NCBI RefSeq assembly: GCF_020532645.1
Contig: NZ_JAJAUZ010000006.1
Location: forward strand, 1-64,000
Length of the DNA: 64,000 nt
From: Streptomyces bambusae
Lineage (GTDB): Bacteria > Actinomycetota > Actinomycetes > Streptomycetales > Streptomycetaceae
Direction of reading: 5' to 3'
Shown in pieces: positions 17,884-26,634 of the stretch (its first letter is position 1; the number at the start of each line of letters is the position of its first letter). Position numbers and translations under genes: made by a program. The notes under the pieces were generated by a model. The model was not told the DNA's origin. It ran no database searches and worked only from the letters and a program-made list of their open reading frames with translations.

Positions 17884-19404
17884 ATGCCCGAGAAGGCCAC
17901 CACCGTGTCGGACCCACCGACCACCCCGGCCGGCTCCGCCACGGCTCACGGCCGCGCCGGCGATCTGGCCGCGCTGGGGTCCGTCGCCGCCGCATACGGC
18001 CTCGTCCAGCTCCTGCTCGTCGTACCGGGCACCGGACTGGGGTGGGACGAAACGGTCTACGTCAGCCAGGTGTCCCCGGACGCTCCGGCCGCCTACTTCA
18101 GCGCCCCGCGCGCCCGCGGCATCACCTACCTGATCGCCCCGGTCACCGCCTTCACCTCCTCCGTACCGGTGCTGCGGGCCTTTCTCGCCGTGCTGGCCGC
18201 GGGGGGACTCCTGCTCTCGCTGTGGGTGTGGCGCGGACTGCTGCCCACCCGGGTGCTCGCCCTCGCGGGCGGCCTGTTCGCGGGGCTCTGGGTCACCGTG
18301 CTCTACGGCCCGCAGGCCATGCCCAACCTCTGGGTGGCGTTCGCGGCGCTCTTCACCGTCGGGTGCTTCCTGCGGGCCGCCCGCGATCCCGCGGACCGGC
18401 TCGCACCGGCCGGCGTCGCCGCGGGCGTTGCGTTCGCCGCACTCATGCGGCCCGGTGACGCCGTGTGGCTGGTCCTGCCGCTGCTCGGCGCCGCGCTGGC
18501 CGTGCCCGCCTGGCGGCGGGCCGTGCTCGCGACCGCCCTCGTCGCCGGCCTCGTCGTGGGCGGGGCGGAATGGGCCGTCGAAGCCCACCTGCGCTACGGC
18601 GGCCTCCTGCCCAGGCTCCGGCGGGCCGGCGAGATCCAGGGGGGCCTGGGGTGGAACCCGGCCTTCTTCGACCAGCTGCGCTCCCTCGACGGTCGGACCC
18701 TGTGCCGTCCGTGCGACGTGCCGTGGTCCCGGCCCGTCACCGGTCTGTGGTGGTTCGCCCTGCCGCCGCTGGCCGCGGGCGGGCTCGTCGCCGCGCACCG
18801 CAGCGGCCGGCTCGGGCGCGTCGCCGTGCCGACGGCGGTCGCGCTGTTCCTCGCCGCGCCCTACCTGCTGATGATCGGCTACGCCGCACCGCGGTTCCTG
18901 CTGCCCGCCTACGCCCTGCTCGCGATCCCGGTCGCGCTCTGCCTGGACCGGCTGTTCGCCGCCTGCCGCGCCCGCCCGCTCGCCCTGACCGCCCTGTGCG
19001 CCGCCCTGGCGGTCCATCTGGCCCTGCAGTTCGCGGTCGCCGGCACCGCGGCGGCCCGCAGCCGCGCCAACCGCGTGGCGTTCGCCGCGGTCGCCGCCGA
19101 ACTGCACCGCCTGGGGGTGCGCCCGCCGTGCGTCCTCAGCGGCGACGAGGCGGTCCGCGCCGCCTTCGCCACCGGATGCGCCGCCCGCCAGGTGTACGGG
19201 GGTCACGACGGCAGCATCACCGTCCGCGCGCTCACCGACCTGGCGCGCACCCGCCCGACGGCGGTGCTGGTGACGGGAGGCTCCCCGCCGCCGCAGTGGG
19301 CCCGCAGCTGGCACCCCCACTCCCTGCCCGGCCTCCCGGACCAGCCCGGCTACCGCGCCTATCTGGCGCCCGCCGCCTCCCCGGCGCCGCCCGACGGGCC
19401 GTAG
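17884..19404 (+). CDS. Polytopic membrane protein, GT-C glycosyltransferase-like
   Basis: This 506-aa protein starts at ATG 17884 behind GGAGGCGACG and has about 10 or more hydrophobic helices. After the first helix comes GLGWDETVYVSQ, an acidic loop placed like the D-E motif of GT-C glycosyltransferases (PMT/ArnT type), which use polyprenyl-phosphate sugars on the outer face of the membrane. The C-terminal 120 residues are soluble. A role in decorating proteins or wall polymers is inferred from topology only. Its 3' end overlaps the convergent EamA gene by 46 bases. Confidence 0.7.
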   Translation: MPEKATTVSDPPTTPAGSATAHGRAGDLAALGSVAAAYGLVQLLLVVPGTGLGWDETVYVSQVSPDAPAAYFSAPRARGITYLIAPVTAFTSSVPVLRAFLAVLAAGGLLLSLWVWRGLLPTRVLALAGGLFAGLWVTVLYGPQAMPNLWVAFAALFTVGCFLRAARDPADRLAPAGVAAGVAFAALMRPGDAVWLVLPLLGAALAVPAWRRAVLATALVAGLVVGGAEWAVEAHLRYGGLLPRLRRAGEIQGGLGWNPAFFDQLRSLDGRTLCRPCDVPWSRPVTGLWWFALPPLAAGGLVAAHRSGRLGRVAVPTAVALFLAAPYLLMIGYAAPRFLLPAYALLAIPVALCLDRLFAACRARPLALTALCAALAVHLALQFAVAGTAAARSRANRVAFAAVAAELHRLGVRPPCVLSGDEAVRAAFATGCAARQVYGGHDGSITVRALTDLARTRPTAVLVTGGSPPPQWARSWHPHSLPGLPDQPGYRAYLAPAASPAPPDGP

Positions 19405-20411
19405 CGGGTGTCCTCACCGTCCTCACCGTCCTCACCGTCCGCGCCGTTCTCACCGTCCGCGCCGTCCTCGGCTCGGGCGGGGGAGGGGCGGACGGCGGGC
19501 CGGCGGCGGGACACCGCGACTCCGGCCAGGCACAGGGCGCCGCCCAGCAGCGTCAGCCAGGCCGGGACCTCGCCCAGCAGCAGCCAGCTCAGCAGCACCA
19601 CGATGGCCGGGACGGCGTACGTGGTCGCGCCCAGCTTCCCCGCGGGCATCCGGGCCAGGGCGTACGTCCAGGTGGTGAACGCGAGGGCGGTCGGCACCAC
19701 GCCGAGGTAGAGCATGTTCAGCGTCGCGGACAGCGGCGCCGCGGGGACCTCCGCGGCCAGTTGCCCGGCGAAGGGCAGGCAGACGACGGTTCCGACGAGG
19801 CAGCTGTACGCGGTGATCTGGAGCGGCGAACCGCAGGCGAGCGCAGGCTTCTGGGCGATCACTCCCGTCGCGTACGCCACCGCCGCCAGCAGGCAGAGGA
19901 CCACGCCGAGCAGGGACGTCGAGTCGGCAGCACCGGCCCCGTCGTCCGAGGCGGACATGGACAGGCCGACGACGACCGCGCCCACGAACGAGACCCCCAT
20001 GCCCATGAGCAGTTGCGGCGGCAGTCCTTCGCCGAGCAGACGGGCGGCGAGCAGGGCCATCAGGATCGGGCCGATGTTGACGAGCAGGGCGGCCGTACCC
20101 GCGTCCACCAGGCGCTCGCCCCAGTTCAGCATCACGGTGTACCCGAAGAACCAGACCACCCCCGAGACCAGGATCCCCCGCCACGCACCCCGCGGCGGCA
20201 GTCCTTCGCGGCGGACCAGGAGCAGGCCCCCGAGCACCAGCGAGGCGGTCAGCAGCCGTCCCAGCGCCAGGGCGCCCGGGGAGTACGCCGCGCCCGCGCT
20301 GCGGATCGACACGAAGGCGGAGGCCCACGCGAGCACGGTGAAGGTGATGGCTCCCAGGGTCGGGAGGTGGAGCGACGGCGGCGGACGCAGGGGCAGCAGG
20401 TGGGGTCTCAT
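19359..20411 (-). CDS. EamA-family (DMT) transporter
   Basis: This 350-aa protein has ten hydrophobic helices in two EamA repeats (TFTVLAWASAFVSIRSAG near the N-terminus; GVVLCLLAAVAYATGVIAQKP in the second half). It probably exports a small metabolite or amino acid. The C-terminus is a hydrophilic tail rich in D-G-E repeats, from a 9-bp DNA repeat at about 19407-19470. ATG 20411 (GGAAGG upstream) is preferred to the upstream start at 20447 because the latter lies inside a perfect 24-bp palindrome. The ArsR gene directly upstream probably controls it. Confidence 0.87.
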   Translation of the reverse strand: MRPHLLPLRPPPSLHLPTLGAITFTVLAWASAFVSIRSAGAAYSPGALALGRLLTASLVLGGLLLVRREGLPPRGAWRGILVSGVVWFFGYTVMLNWGERLVDAGTAALLVNIGPILMALLAARLLGEGLPPQLLMGMGVSFVGAVVVGLSMSASDDGAGAADSTSLLGVVLCLLAAVAYATGVIAQKPALACGSPLQITAYSCLVGTVVCLPFAGQLAAEVPAAPLSATLNMLYLGVVPTALAFTTWTYALARMPAGKLGATTYAVPAIVVLLSWLLLGEVPAWLTLLGGALCLAGVAVSRRRPAVRPSPARAEDGADGENGADGEDGEDGEDTRYGPSGGAGEAAGAR

Positions 20412-20431
20412 GCCTTCCACCCTAGCCCTCG

Positions 20432-20455
20432 ATATTTCGGTGTCCACCGAAATAT
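20432..20455 (-). promoter_or_regulatory. Perfect palindromic operator upstream of the EamA gene
   Basis: ATATTTCGGTG and CACCGAAATAT are exact 11-base inverted half-sites separated by TC, in the 70-bp gap between the ArsR stop and the EamA start. They stand out in composition from the surrounding GC-rich DNA. Probably bound by the adjacent ArsR-type regulator (inference). Confidence 0.7.
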
Positions 20456-20481
20456 AGGACGCCCCCCGACCGCGCGTCCCG

Positions 20482-21273
20482 TCAGGCGTACGCCTCCGGC
20501 CCGATGCCGAGCAGCTCGGTGAAGGCCCGTTCGCCGGCCGCCGTCACCAGCAGGCCCCGCCCACCGGACGCGGGCCGGCCCACCCAGCCGGCGTCCAGTG
20601 CTCGGGTGCACAGCCGGGCCCCCGCCAGGCCGCCCAGGTGCCGGCGCCGCTCCGTCCAGTCCAGGCAGGCACTCACCAGCGGCCGGCGCCCCGTCTGCAC
20701 CAGGTCCACGCCCGCCCCGGCGCACCACTCCCGCCCCGCCGCAGTGAGCTCGAACACCCCGTCGGTCCGCAGCAGCCCGCCCCGCTCCATGGCGTCGGTG
20801 ACGGCCATCCCCAGGCGCCCCGCGAAGTGGTCGTAGCAGGTACGGGCCCGCGCCAGCGGATCGGGTGCGCCGACCACCGGCACCGCGTGGGCCGCGTCCC
20901 GGTCCGGGATCGCGAACGAGGCCAGCCCGTCCACCAGCCGGGCCGTCGCGGCGTCGGCGATCCGCACGTACCGGTGCCGGCCCTGCCGCTCGGTCACGCA
21001 GACACCCGCCTCCTCAAGCCGCACCAGGTGCCCGGTCATGGTGGACGGCGCCACCCCGGTGATCCTGGCCAGCTCGCCCGCCGTCCAGGCGCGCCCCTCC
21101 AGCAGGGCCATGCAGATGGCCGCCCGGGTCTCGTCGGCCAGGGCCCCGGCCAGGCTCGCCAGACGCGCGGCCGGGGCCGCTGCCGGGGCCGGGGCCGGGG
21201 CCGGAGTCGCGGCCGGGGCCGGGGACGCCGGATCGCGGGGGTCGGACGGTTGCCCGGCGGGGGACTGATGCAT
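20482..21273 (-). CDS. ArsR-family winged-helix regulator
   Basis: This 263-aa protein has an Ala/Pro-rich N-terminus (about residues 15-40) followed by an ArsR-type winged helix: LADETRAAICMALLEGRAWT, GELARITGVAPSTMTGHLVRLEEAGV and a wing ERQGRHRYVRI. The roughly 140-residue C-terminal part is longer than in metal-sensing ArsR proteins, and no metal Cys cluster (ELCVCDL-like) is visible, so a small organic ligand is more likely. It lies between the RraA-like gene upstream and the EamA gene downstream on the same strand. Confidence 0.85.
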   Translation of the reverse strand: MHQSPAGQPSDPRDPASPAPAATPAPAPAPAAAPAARLASLAGALADETRAAICMALLEGRAWTAGELARITGVAPSTMTGHLVRLEEAGVCVTERQGRHRYVRIADAATARLVDGLASFAIPDRDAAHAVPVVGAPDPLARARTCYDHFAGRLGMAVTDAMERGGLLRTDGVFELTAAGREWCAGAGVDLVQTGRRPLVSACLDWTERRRHLGGLAGARLCTRALDAGWVGRPASGGRGLLVTAAGERAFTELLGIGPEAYA

Positions 21274-21323
21274 GCCCCCAGCTTGCCGCAACATTTCGCC
21301 CGATGCCGAATCAATGACGGGAT

Positions 21324-22028
21324 CTACTCCTCGATGGCCCCGCCGATGGCCCGCAGGTGCTCGCGGAACGTCGTGCCGTCCCGGTCGCGCGCCGCGAGGT
21401 GGTCGGCGAACCGGACCTGGGTGCGCAGGCTGGTGCCGAGCCGCATCCGGGCCGCCTGGTGGCGTTCGGTGTCGCGGATACCACCCGCCGCCGCGGCGAT
21501 GTCGGCGGCCCGGTCGAGCGGCAGGAAGAGCACCCCGTCGTCGTCGCCGAGGACGAAGTCCTCGCGGGTGACCTCCACCCCGCCGATCCGGGCCGAGACG
21601 AGAGAGTCGGGCCCCTGCGGTTCGAGCCGCTGCGGACCGGCGGGCAGCGCCCCCTGGCTGAACACGGGCAGCCGCATGCCGCGCAGCTCGCGGGTGTCCC
21701 GGTGCAGCCCCCACACCACCAGGCCGGCCAGCCCGGCCCGTTCGGCCTCCAGGGCCACCAGGTCGCCCACGCACGCCTCGTCGTCACGTCCGGCGTTGTC
21801 GACCACGAGCACGTCCCCGGCGTCCGCGTGCCCGATCGCCTCCAGGAACACGTCCACGCTGCCGTGATGACGTGCCGGCCGGGCCCGGCCGGCCATGTGC
21901 ACGCCGTCGCCCAGCGGCCGCACGGTCGCCGGGGCCTGCCGGATCGGCAGACCCAGCCGCAGGAGCGCGTCCGCCACGTGCGCGGTCGTCAGGTCGAGGT
22001 ACATGAGCTGCAGTTTCAGGGCGTCCAT
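21324..22028 (-). CDS. RraA-like (HMG/CHA aldolase-type) protein
   Basis: This 234-aa protein starts at ATG 22028 behind GAGGAG and belongs to the RraA/demethylmenaquinone methyltransferase-like family. Motifs are VDVFLEAIGHADAGDVLVVDNAG, GDLVALEAERAGLAGLVVWG and GVEVTREDFVLGDDDGVLFLP (in pieces). In enzymes of this fold a DNAG/GD..A region and an R-D pair bind a divalent metal and catalyse aldol cleavage of oxaloacetate-like acids. True RraA instead inhibits RNase E. Here RDTRELRGMRLPVFS retains the family Arg. The substrate is unknown. It is divergent from the AraC gene. Confidence 0.82.
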   Translation of the reverse strand: MDALKLQLMYLDLTTAHVADALLRLGLPIRQAPATVRPLGDGVHMAGRARPARHHGSVDVFLEAIGHADAGDVLVVDNAGRDDEACVGDLVALEAERAGLAGLVVWGLHRDTRELRGMRLPVFSQGALPAGPQRLEPQGPDSLVSARIGGVEVTREDFVLGDDDGVLFLPLDRAADIAAAAGGIRDTERHQAARMRLGTSLRTQVRFADHLAARDRDGTTFREHLRAIGGAIEE

Positions 22029-22201
22029 CGGGTCCGCTTCTCCTCGTCGTACCGGCAGCGCAGCAGGACTGGCACCGGAGTGCCACGCGAGTGCGTACCC
22101 AGTCCGCGGAGGCAGGAAGCACCGGCATGATCGGATCGGTTCGCAGCGATCGGGTGCCGGCGGGGTGCCCGCTGCCAGGGTGGGAGTCGAAAGGAGGCCT
22201 C

Positions 22202-23071
22202 GTGATCTCGGCACTCAACCGGCTCGTCGACCTCGTCGAGGAGCAGCTCGCGGAGGATCCCGACGTCAGCGCACTGGCGGCGTCGGTCGGCTCGACCGAA
22301 TACCACCTGCGCCGGATGTTCTCGTCGCTGGCCGGCATGCCGCTGTCGGAGTACGTGCGGCGGCGGCGCATGACCGTGGCCGCCGCCGAGGTAGTCCGCG
22401 GCGAGCACGACCTGCTCGGCATCGCGGTCCGGCACGGCTACGGCTCGGCCGAGGCGTTCGGCCGCGCGTTCCGGGCCGTGCACGGCGCCGGCCCCGGCGA
22501 CGTGCGCCGCGACGGAGGCCCCCTGCGTACACAACCACAGCTCAGGTTCCGCCTGACCGTAGAAGGGAGCGTCCCCATGGACACCCGCCTCGTCAACCGG
22601 CCCGCGTTCCGCCTGGTCGGACACGCCATCCGGGTCCCGCTCGTCCACCAGGGCCCCAACCCCCGCATCCAGGAGCACATCGCCGCGCTGCCGCCCGAGG
22701 AGCACCAGCGCCTCAAGGCACTGGCCGACACGGCACCCGAAGGCCTGCTCCAGGTCTGCGACGACGTCGACCCCGACGGCAGGGAGGGCACCGAACTCAC
22801 CTACCTGCACGGGGTGGCCGTCGGCCGGGACACCCCCGCCCCCGCGGACCTCGACGCCATCGAGGTCCCCGACGGCATGTGGGCGGTCTTCCGCACCAGC
22901 GGTCCGCACCCCCAGACCCTCCAGACGGCCTGGGCGGCGACCGCGACCGACTGGTTCCCCTCGAACCCGTGGCGGCTGCGCCCCGGCCCCTCGATCGTCA
23001 CCACCCTGGACCACGCGCCCGACTTCACCACCGCGACCTGCGAACTGTGGCTGCCCGTCGAACCGGAGTGA
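22202..23071 (+). CDS. AraC-family regulator with GyrI-like effector domain
   Basis: This 289-aa protein starts at GTG 22202 behind AAAGGAGG, one of the best ribosome binding sites in the window. Residues 1-105 hold two AraC/XylS helix-turn-helices (DVSALAASVGSTEYHLRRMF; LGIAVRHGYGSAEAFGRAFR). Residues about 125-289 form a GyrI-like (Rob/BmrR C-terminal) ligand domain ending CELWLPVE. Proteins of this build sense drugs or small hydrophobic molecules. It is divergent from the RraA gene. The last codons are the first unit of a 21-bp tandem repeat. Confidence 0.9.
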   Translation: MISALNRLVDLVEEQLAEDPDVSALAASVGSTEYHLRRMFSSLAGMPLSEYVRRRRMTVAAAEVVRGEHDLLGIAVRHGYGSAEAFGRAFRAVHGAGPGDVRRDGGPLRTQPQLRFRLTVEGSVPMDTRLVNRPAFRLVGHAIRVPLVHQGPNPRIQEHIAALPPEEHQRLKALADTAPEGLLQVCDDVDPDGREGTELTYLHGVAVGRDTPAPADLDAIEVPDGMWAVFRTSGPHPQTLQTAWAATATDWFPSNPWRLRPGPSIVTTLDHAPDFTTATCELWLPVEPE

Positions 23072-23138
23072 CCACCGGCCGAACCGGAGTGACCACCCGT
23101 CGAACCGGAGTGACCACCGGTCGAACCGGAGCAACCCA
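23057..23138 (+). repeat. Four tandem 21-bp repeats across a stop codon
   Basis: The unit GTCGAACCGGAGTGACCACC(G/C) occurs about four times in a row with few changes, starting in the last codons of the AraC gene. Each unit contains the same GAG-TGA end, so the stop codon itself has been copied. Confidence 0.85.
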
Positions 23139-23161
23139 CCGGCAGCCGCCGTACCCGGCCG

Positions 23162-23920
23162 CTACCCGACGCGCGGGCCCGCAGCTCCGGCGAGCGACGG
23201 GCTGCCGAGACGGACCGGCACCCCCGGCGAGTAGAGCACGCTCACCGGGGCGCCGAGGGGCGCGGTGAGACCGGCCGCGGCGAGCAGGTTCTCCTCGCAG
23301 GCCAGGAGGTCCGCGCGGTAGAGGGGCCAGCGAGGATGGTCGTTGGGCAGGTACGCGGTCCTGCCGAAGAAGCGGTTGTGCAGGCCCCAGCGCGCGGTGA
23401 GGAAGTGCTCCAGCTCGGTGGGCTCCTCGATCCGCTCGCCCCTGGCCACCGTGATGCGGCTGTGCGCACCGCGCGGGCCGGGCCAGCGCCGGGTACTCGT
23501 GTAGCCCACCGTGCCGCCCTCGGTGCGGACGCTCATCCGGGACCACAGGTACGGCAGCCGGAATCCGGCCCGCCCCATCAGGACCGGGAGCAGCCGCGAG
23601 GCGTCCATCGACCGGAAGACGACCCCGCGCCGCCCGTGCGCGTCGACCGAGTACAGGCGCACGTTGGTCTCCGGGAACGAGCCGAGGTACGGGATGCCGG
23701 GCAGCCGCAGCCAGCCGACCCGGTGCATGCGGAACGCCACCAGCCCGACGTAACTGACCCCGTCGTGCACATCGGGCACCGTTCCGCCCGGCAGGAGCGG
23801 GGCCACGACGGCCGGGTCCACGGCCCAGTGGACGAAGGTCAGGTCCAGCCACTGCTGGGTCAGCAGCGGCCCCGCTATGCGGGCGGGTGCGTCGGGCGTC
23901 ACGGACGAGGGCGGCTGCAC
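23162..23920 (-). CDS. DUF2071 (YqjF-like) protein
   Basis: This protein of about 252 aa matches the DUF2071/YqjF family: QQWLDLTFVHWAVDP near the N-terminus, VSYVGLVAFRMHRVGWLRLPG, FPETNVRLYSV and FLTARWGLHNRFFG. The fold is acetoacetate-decarboxylase-like and no enzymatic role is established to my knowledge. GTG 23920 is preferred to GTG 23986, because the latter lies inside the strong hairpin at 23977-24008 and adds a low-complexity extension. It converges with the AraC gene; 23-bp spacing to the tandem repeat. Confidence 0.8.
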   Translation of the reverse strand: MQPPSSVTPDAPARIAGPLLTQQWLDLTFVHWAVDPAVVAPLLPGGTVPDVHDGVSYVGLVAFRMHRVGWLRLPGIPYLGSFPETNVRLYSVDAHGRRGVVFRSMDASRLLPVLMGRAGFRLPYLWSRMSVRTEGGTVGYTSTRRWPGPRGAHSRITVARGERIEEPTELEHFLTARWGLHNRFFGRTAYLPNDHPRWPLYRADLLACEENLLAAAGLTAPLGAPVSVLYSPGVPVRLGSPSLAGAAGPRVG

Positions 23921-23976
23921 GCCGCCAGCATGCCAGAGCACCCGCCGGTCCGGCGCCGCCGGCCGCCCGCCGTTCC

Positions 23977-24008
23977 GGGCCGGCACGGGCTCGCGCCCGT
24001 GCCGGCCC
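23977..24008. terminator. Perfect 14-bp hairpin
   Basis: GGGCCGGCACGGGC and GCCCGTGCCGGCCC pair around the loop TCGC, 11 bases after the aminopeptidase P stop on the minus strand. Confidence 0.75.
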
Positions 24009-24019
24009 GAGGGCGTCCG

Positions 24020-25510
24020 TCAGCCCGCGACGCGGGCCATCCACGCCTCGACCTCGTCCGACGAGCGGGGCAGGCCCGCGGACAGGTTCTCGTGGCCGTC
24101 GGCCGTCACCAGCAGGTCGTCCTCGATCCGGACGCCGATGCCGCGCCACTCCTCGGGCACGGTGAGGTCGTCCGGCTGGAAGTACAGGCCCGGTTCGACG
24201 GTGAGCACCATGCCCGGCTCCAGCACGCCGTCGACGTACTCCTCGTTGCGGGCCTCGGCGCAGTCGTGGACGTCCAGGCCGAGCATGTGCCCGGTGCCGG
24301 CCATGGTGAAGCGGCGCTGCAGCCCGAGTTCGTACGCGCGGTCCGCCGGGCCCTCGATGAAGCCCCACTCGACCAGCTTCTCCGCCAGGTACCGCTGGGC
24401 CGCCACGTGGAAGTCGCGGTACGCGGCCCCCGGCTTCACCGCGGCCATGCCCGCCTCCTGGGCCTCGTACACCGCGTCGTACACCGTGCGCTGCACGGCG
24501 GTGAAGGTGCCGCTGACCGGCAGGGTGCGGGTGACGTCGGCGGTGTAGAGGGTGCGCGACTCCACGCCGGCGTCGAGCAGCAGCAGGTCGCCGGGGCGCA
24601 CCGGGCCGTCGTTGTCGGTCCAGTGCATGATCGTGGCGTGATCGCCGGCCGCGCAGATCGAGCCGTAGCCGACCGAGTTGCCCTCCAGCCGGGCACGGCG
24701 GAAGAAGGTGCCCTCGACCCACCGCTCGGACGACGCCACCGCCCGCGACAGCTCGCCCACGCAGTCGGTGAAGCCGCGCACGGTCGAGTCCACCGCCTTG
24801 CGCATCTCGCCTATCTCCCACGCGTCCTTGACGAGGCGCAGCCCGCTCAGCGCCTCCTCCAGCTCCTCGTCGCGCTCCTCGTCGCTGGTGACGGCGGCCT
24901 CCAGCGCCGCGTCGACGCCGCGGACGATGCGGGTGGGCACGGCGGAATCGGCGCGCAGGTCGTCCGCCACGGCGCGGACGTCGCGGCAGGACAGTCCGAG
25001 CACCCGCTCCGACTCGGCCAGCGAACGGCGGCGGCCCATCCAGAGCTCGGCGTGGTAGCCCAGCCAGAACTCGTCGGTGTCCCGGCCGTCGCGCGGCAGG
25101 ACGTAGCAGTACGCGTCGTGACCGCCTTCCGGGCGGGGTTCGAGGACCAGGGCGCCGTCGCGGGCCTGGTCGCCGGTCATGTGGACGTAGCCGGAGTACG
25201 GGCGGAACGGGTAAGTGTCGTCGTTCGAGCGCGCCTTGAGGTTGCCCGACGGGATCACCAGCCGCTCGCCGGGGAAGAGCGCGGACAGGGCGGCGCGGCG
25301 GCGGGCCGCGTACGGAGCCTGTTCGTCGAGCGGGAGTTCGTGCCGCTCGGTGTCCGCCCAGCCCGTCTTCATCAGGGCGGACAGCTCCGCGGAGATCCCC
25401 GAGTAGAGGCCGTTCTTCCGGGCCTTCGCCACGTCGTGCACCTGCTTCCGGATCGGGTCGACTGCCGAGGGGCCTCGGCGACTCCCGGACGGTACTGCGG
25501 ACCCGTGCAC
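24020..25510 (-). CDS. Xaa-Pro aminopeptidase (aminopeptidase P, M24B)
   Basis: This protein of up to 496 aa cleaves the N-terminal residue before proline in peptides, using two metals in a pita-bread fold. An AMP_N domain comes first (KNGLYSGISAEL...SGNLKARSNDDTYPFRPYSGY). The catalytic domain has LLLLDAGVES and YTADVTRT (metal Asp pair), GTGHMLGLDVHD (metal His), LTVEPGLYF (Glu) and GIGVRIEDDLLV (Glu). The family is common in Streptomyces. The start is uncertain: GTG 25510 is given, but GTG codons at about 25444 or 25435 (KQVHDVAKARK) have a better-placed GGAAG. Divergent from the TrmB/LuxR gene. Confidence 0.9.
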   Translation of the reverse strand: MHGSAVPSGSRRGPSAVDPIRKQVHDVAKARKNGLYSGISAELSALMKTGWADTERHELPLDEQAPYAARRRAALSALFPGERLVIPSGNLKARSNDDTYPFRPYSGYVHMTGDQARDGALVLEPRPEGGHDAYCYVLPRDGRDTDEFWLGYHAELWMGRRRSLAESERVLGLSCRDVRAVADDLRADSAVPTRIVRGVDAALEAAVTSDEERDEELEEALSGLRLVKDAWEIGEMRKAVDSTVRGFTDCVGELSRAVASSERWVEGTFFRRARLEGNSVGYGSICAAGDHATIMHWTDNDGPVRPGDLLLLDAGVESRTLYTADVTRTLPVSGTFTAVQRTVYDAVYEAQEAGMAAVKPGAAYRDFHVAAQRYLAEKLVEWGFIEGPADRAYELGLQRRFTMAGTGHMLGLDVHDCAEARNEEYVDGVLEPGMVLTVEPGLYFQPDDLTVPEEWRGIGVRIEDDLLVTADGHENLSAGLPRSSDEVEAWMARVAG

Positions 25511-25571
25511 CCGGGAGGGCCATGCGTGTCAGTGGCACCGATCGGCCACTGCGGTCTCGCGGACCGGGACA

Positions 25572-26564
25572 ATGCCGTGCATGGCAAACGTGAAACTGGG
25601 CGAGGCCCTGCGCCTGCTGGGCATCGGTCCCGAAGCGGGCCGGGTCTACACGGCCCTCCTGGAACTGGCCCCCGTGCCCCTCGCCGCGATCGGGCGGGCC
25701 GCCGGGCTGGCCGGCGCCGAACTCGACGCCGCATACGGCGAACTGGTCGATGCCGGGCTGGCCAGCACCGCCGAGGAGGGGGCGGACGTGGTGGCGCCGG
25801 TGCCGCCCACCGCAGGGCTGGAGATCCTCGCCCGGCGCCGGGCGGCGGAGCTGGAGAAGTCGCGCATCACCGTGGGCGGGGCGTTCGACTCGTTCCGCCG
25901 CCAGCGGCTCGCGGCGTACAACGACCACCTCGTCGAGGTGGTGACCGGCGAGGCCATCGGCCCCCGGATGCGCCACGCCTGGGCCAGCGCCCGGGAGCAG
26001 ATCCGCCAGCTGGACTCGCCGCCGTACTTCCCGCTGGCCGGAGCCACCGACGACGCCCTGGGAACGCTCGCCCGCGGCATCACCCAGCGGGTCGTCTACT
26101 CGAAGGCCTCCCTGGAGGTGCCCGGACAGCTGGAGAACGCCATCGAACCCTGCATCGACGCCGGCGAACAGGCCCGGGTCGCACCGCAGGTGCCGGTGAA
26201 ACTGGTGATCATCGACGAGGCGTACGCCCTGGTGTCCCTGTCGATCAGGGAGGCGGACGTGCACAACACGATGCTGGTGGTGCAGCCGTGCGGGCTGCTC
26301 TCCGCGCTGGTCGCCCTGTTTGAGCAGACCTGGCAGGCGGCCCTGCCCCTCGACGGCCGCGCCACCCGCCCGGCGGGCCTGCTGCCGGCCGACCGCCGCC
26401 TGCTCCGCCTCCTCGCCGGCGGCGCCGCCGACGAGGTCATCGCCCGCGAACTGGGCATCAGCCGCCGCACGTTCTTCCGCCGCCTTCAGATCCTGATGGC
26501 CCGTCTGGGCGCCGAGAACCGCTTCCAGATGGCCCTGCAGGCCCAGCGCAGCGGCTGGCTGTGA
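25572..26564 (+). CDS. TrmB-like/LuxR-type transcriptional regulator
   Basis: This protein of about 330 aa has an N-terminal winged helix resembling TrmB (LGIGPEAGRVYTALLEL...AAGLAGAELDAAYGELVDAG), a middle sensor region (about 120-250) and a C-terminal LuxR/GerE helix-turn-helix (LLRLLAGGAADEVIARELGISRRTFFRRLQILMARLGA, in pieces). This two-HTH build is frequent in Streptomyces as regulators of secondary metabolism. ATG 25572 or ATG 25581 could start it; neither has a ribosome binding site, so a leaderless message is possible. It is followed by the ATP-grasp gene on the same strand. Confidence 0.82.
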   Translation: MPCMANVKLGEALRLLGIGPEAGRVYTALLELAPVPLAAIGRAAGLAGAELDAAYGELVDAGLASTAEEGADVVAPVPPTAGLEILARRRAAELEKSRITVGGAFDSFRRQRLAAYNDHLVEVVTGEAIGPRMRHAWASAREQIRQLDSPPYFPLAGATDDALGTLARGITQRVVYSKASLEVPGQLENAIEPCIDAGEQARVAPQVPVKLVIIDEAYALVSLSIREADVHNTMLVVQPCGLLSALVALFEQTWQAALPLDGRATRPAGLLPADRRLLRLLAGGAADEVIARELGISRRTFFRRLQILMARLGAENRFQMALQAQRSGWL

Positions 26565-26634
26565 GGGGCACCGCCGGTCCCCGGGCCCGAATCCGGTGGA
26601 CCGCCGGACCCGATCGGTGACATCGTCGGCGCCT

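Noticed and set aside
22066..22105. Nested hairpin (GGACTGG..CCAGTCC with an inner TGGCAC/GTGCCA) considered as a riboswitch
   Set aside because: It lies in the divergent gap between RraA-like and AraC genes, is only 40 bases long and has no known riboswitch core; at most an operator or leader structure.
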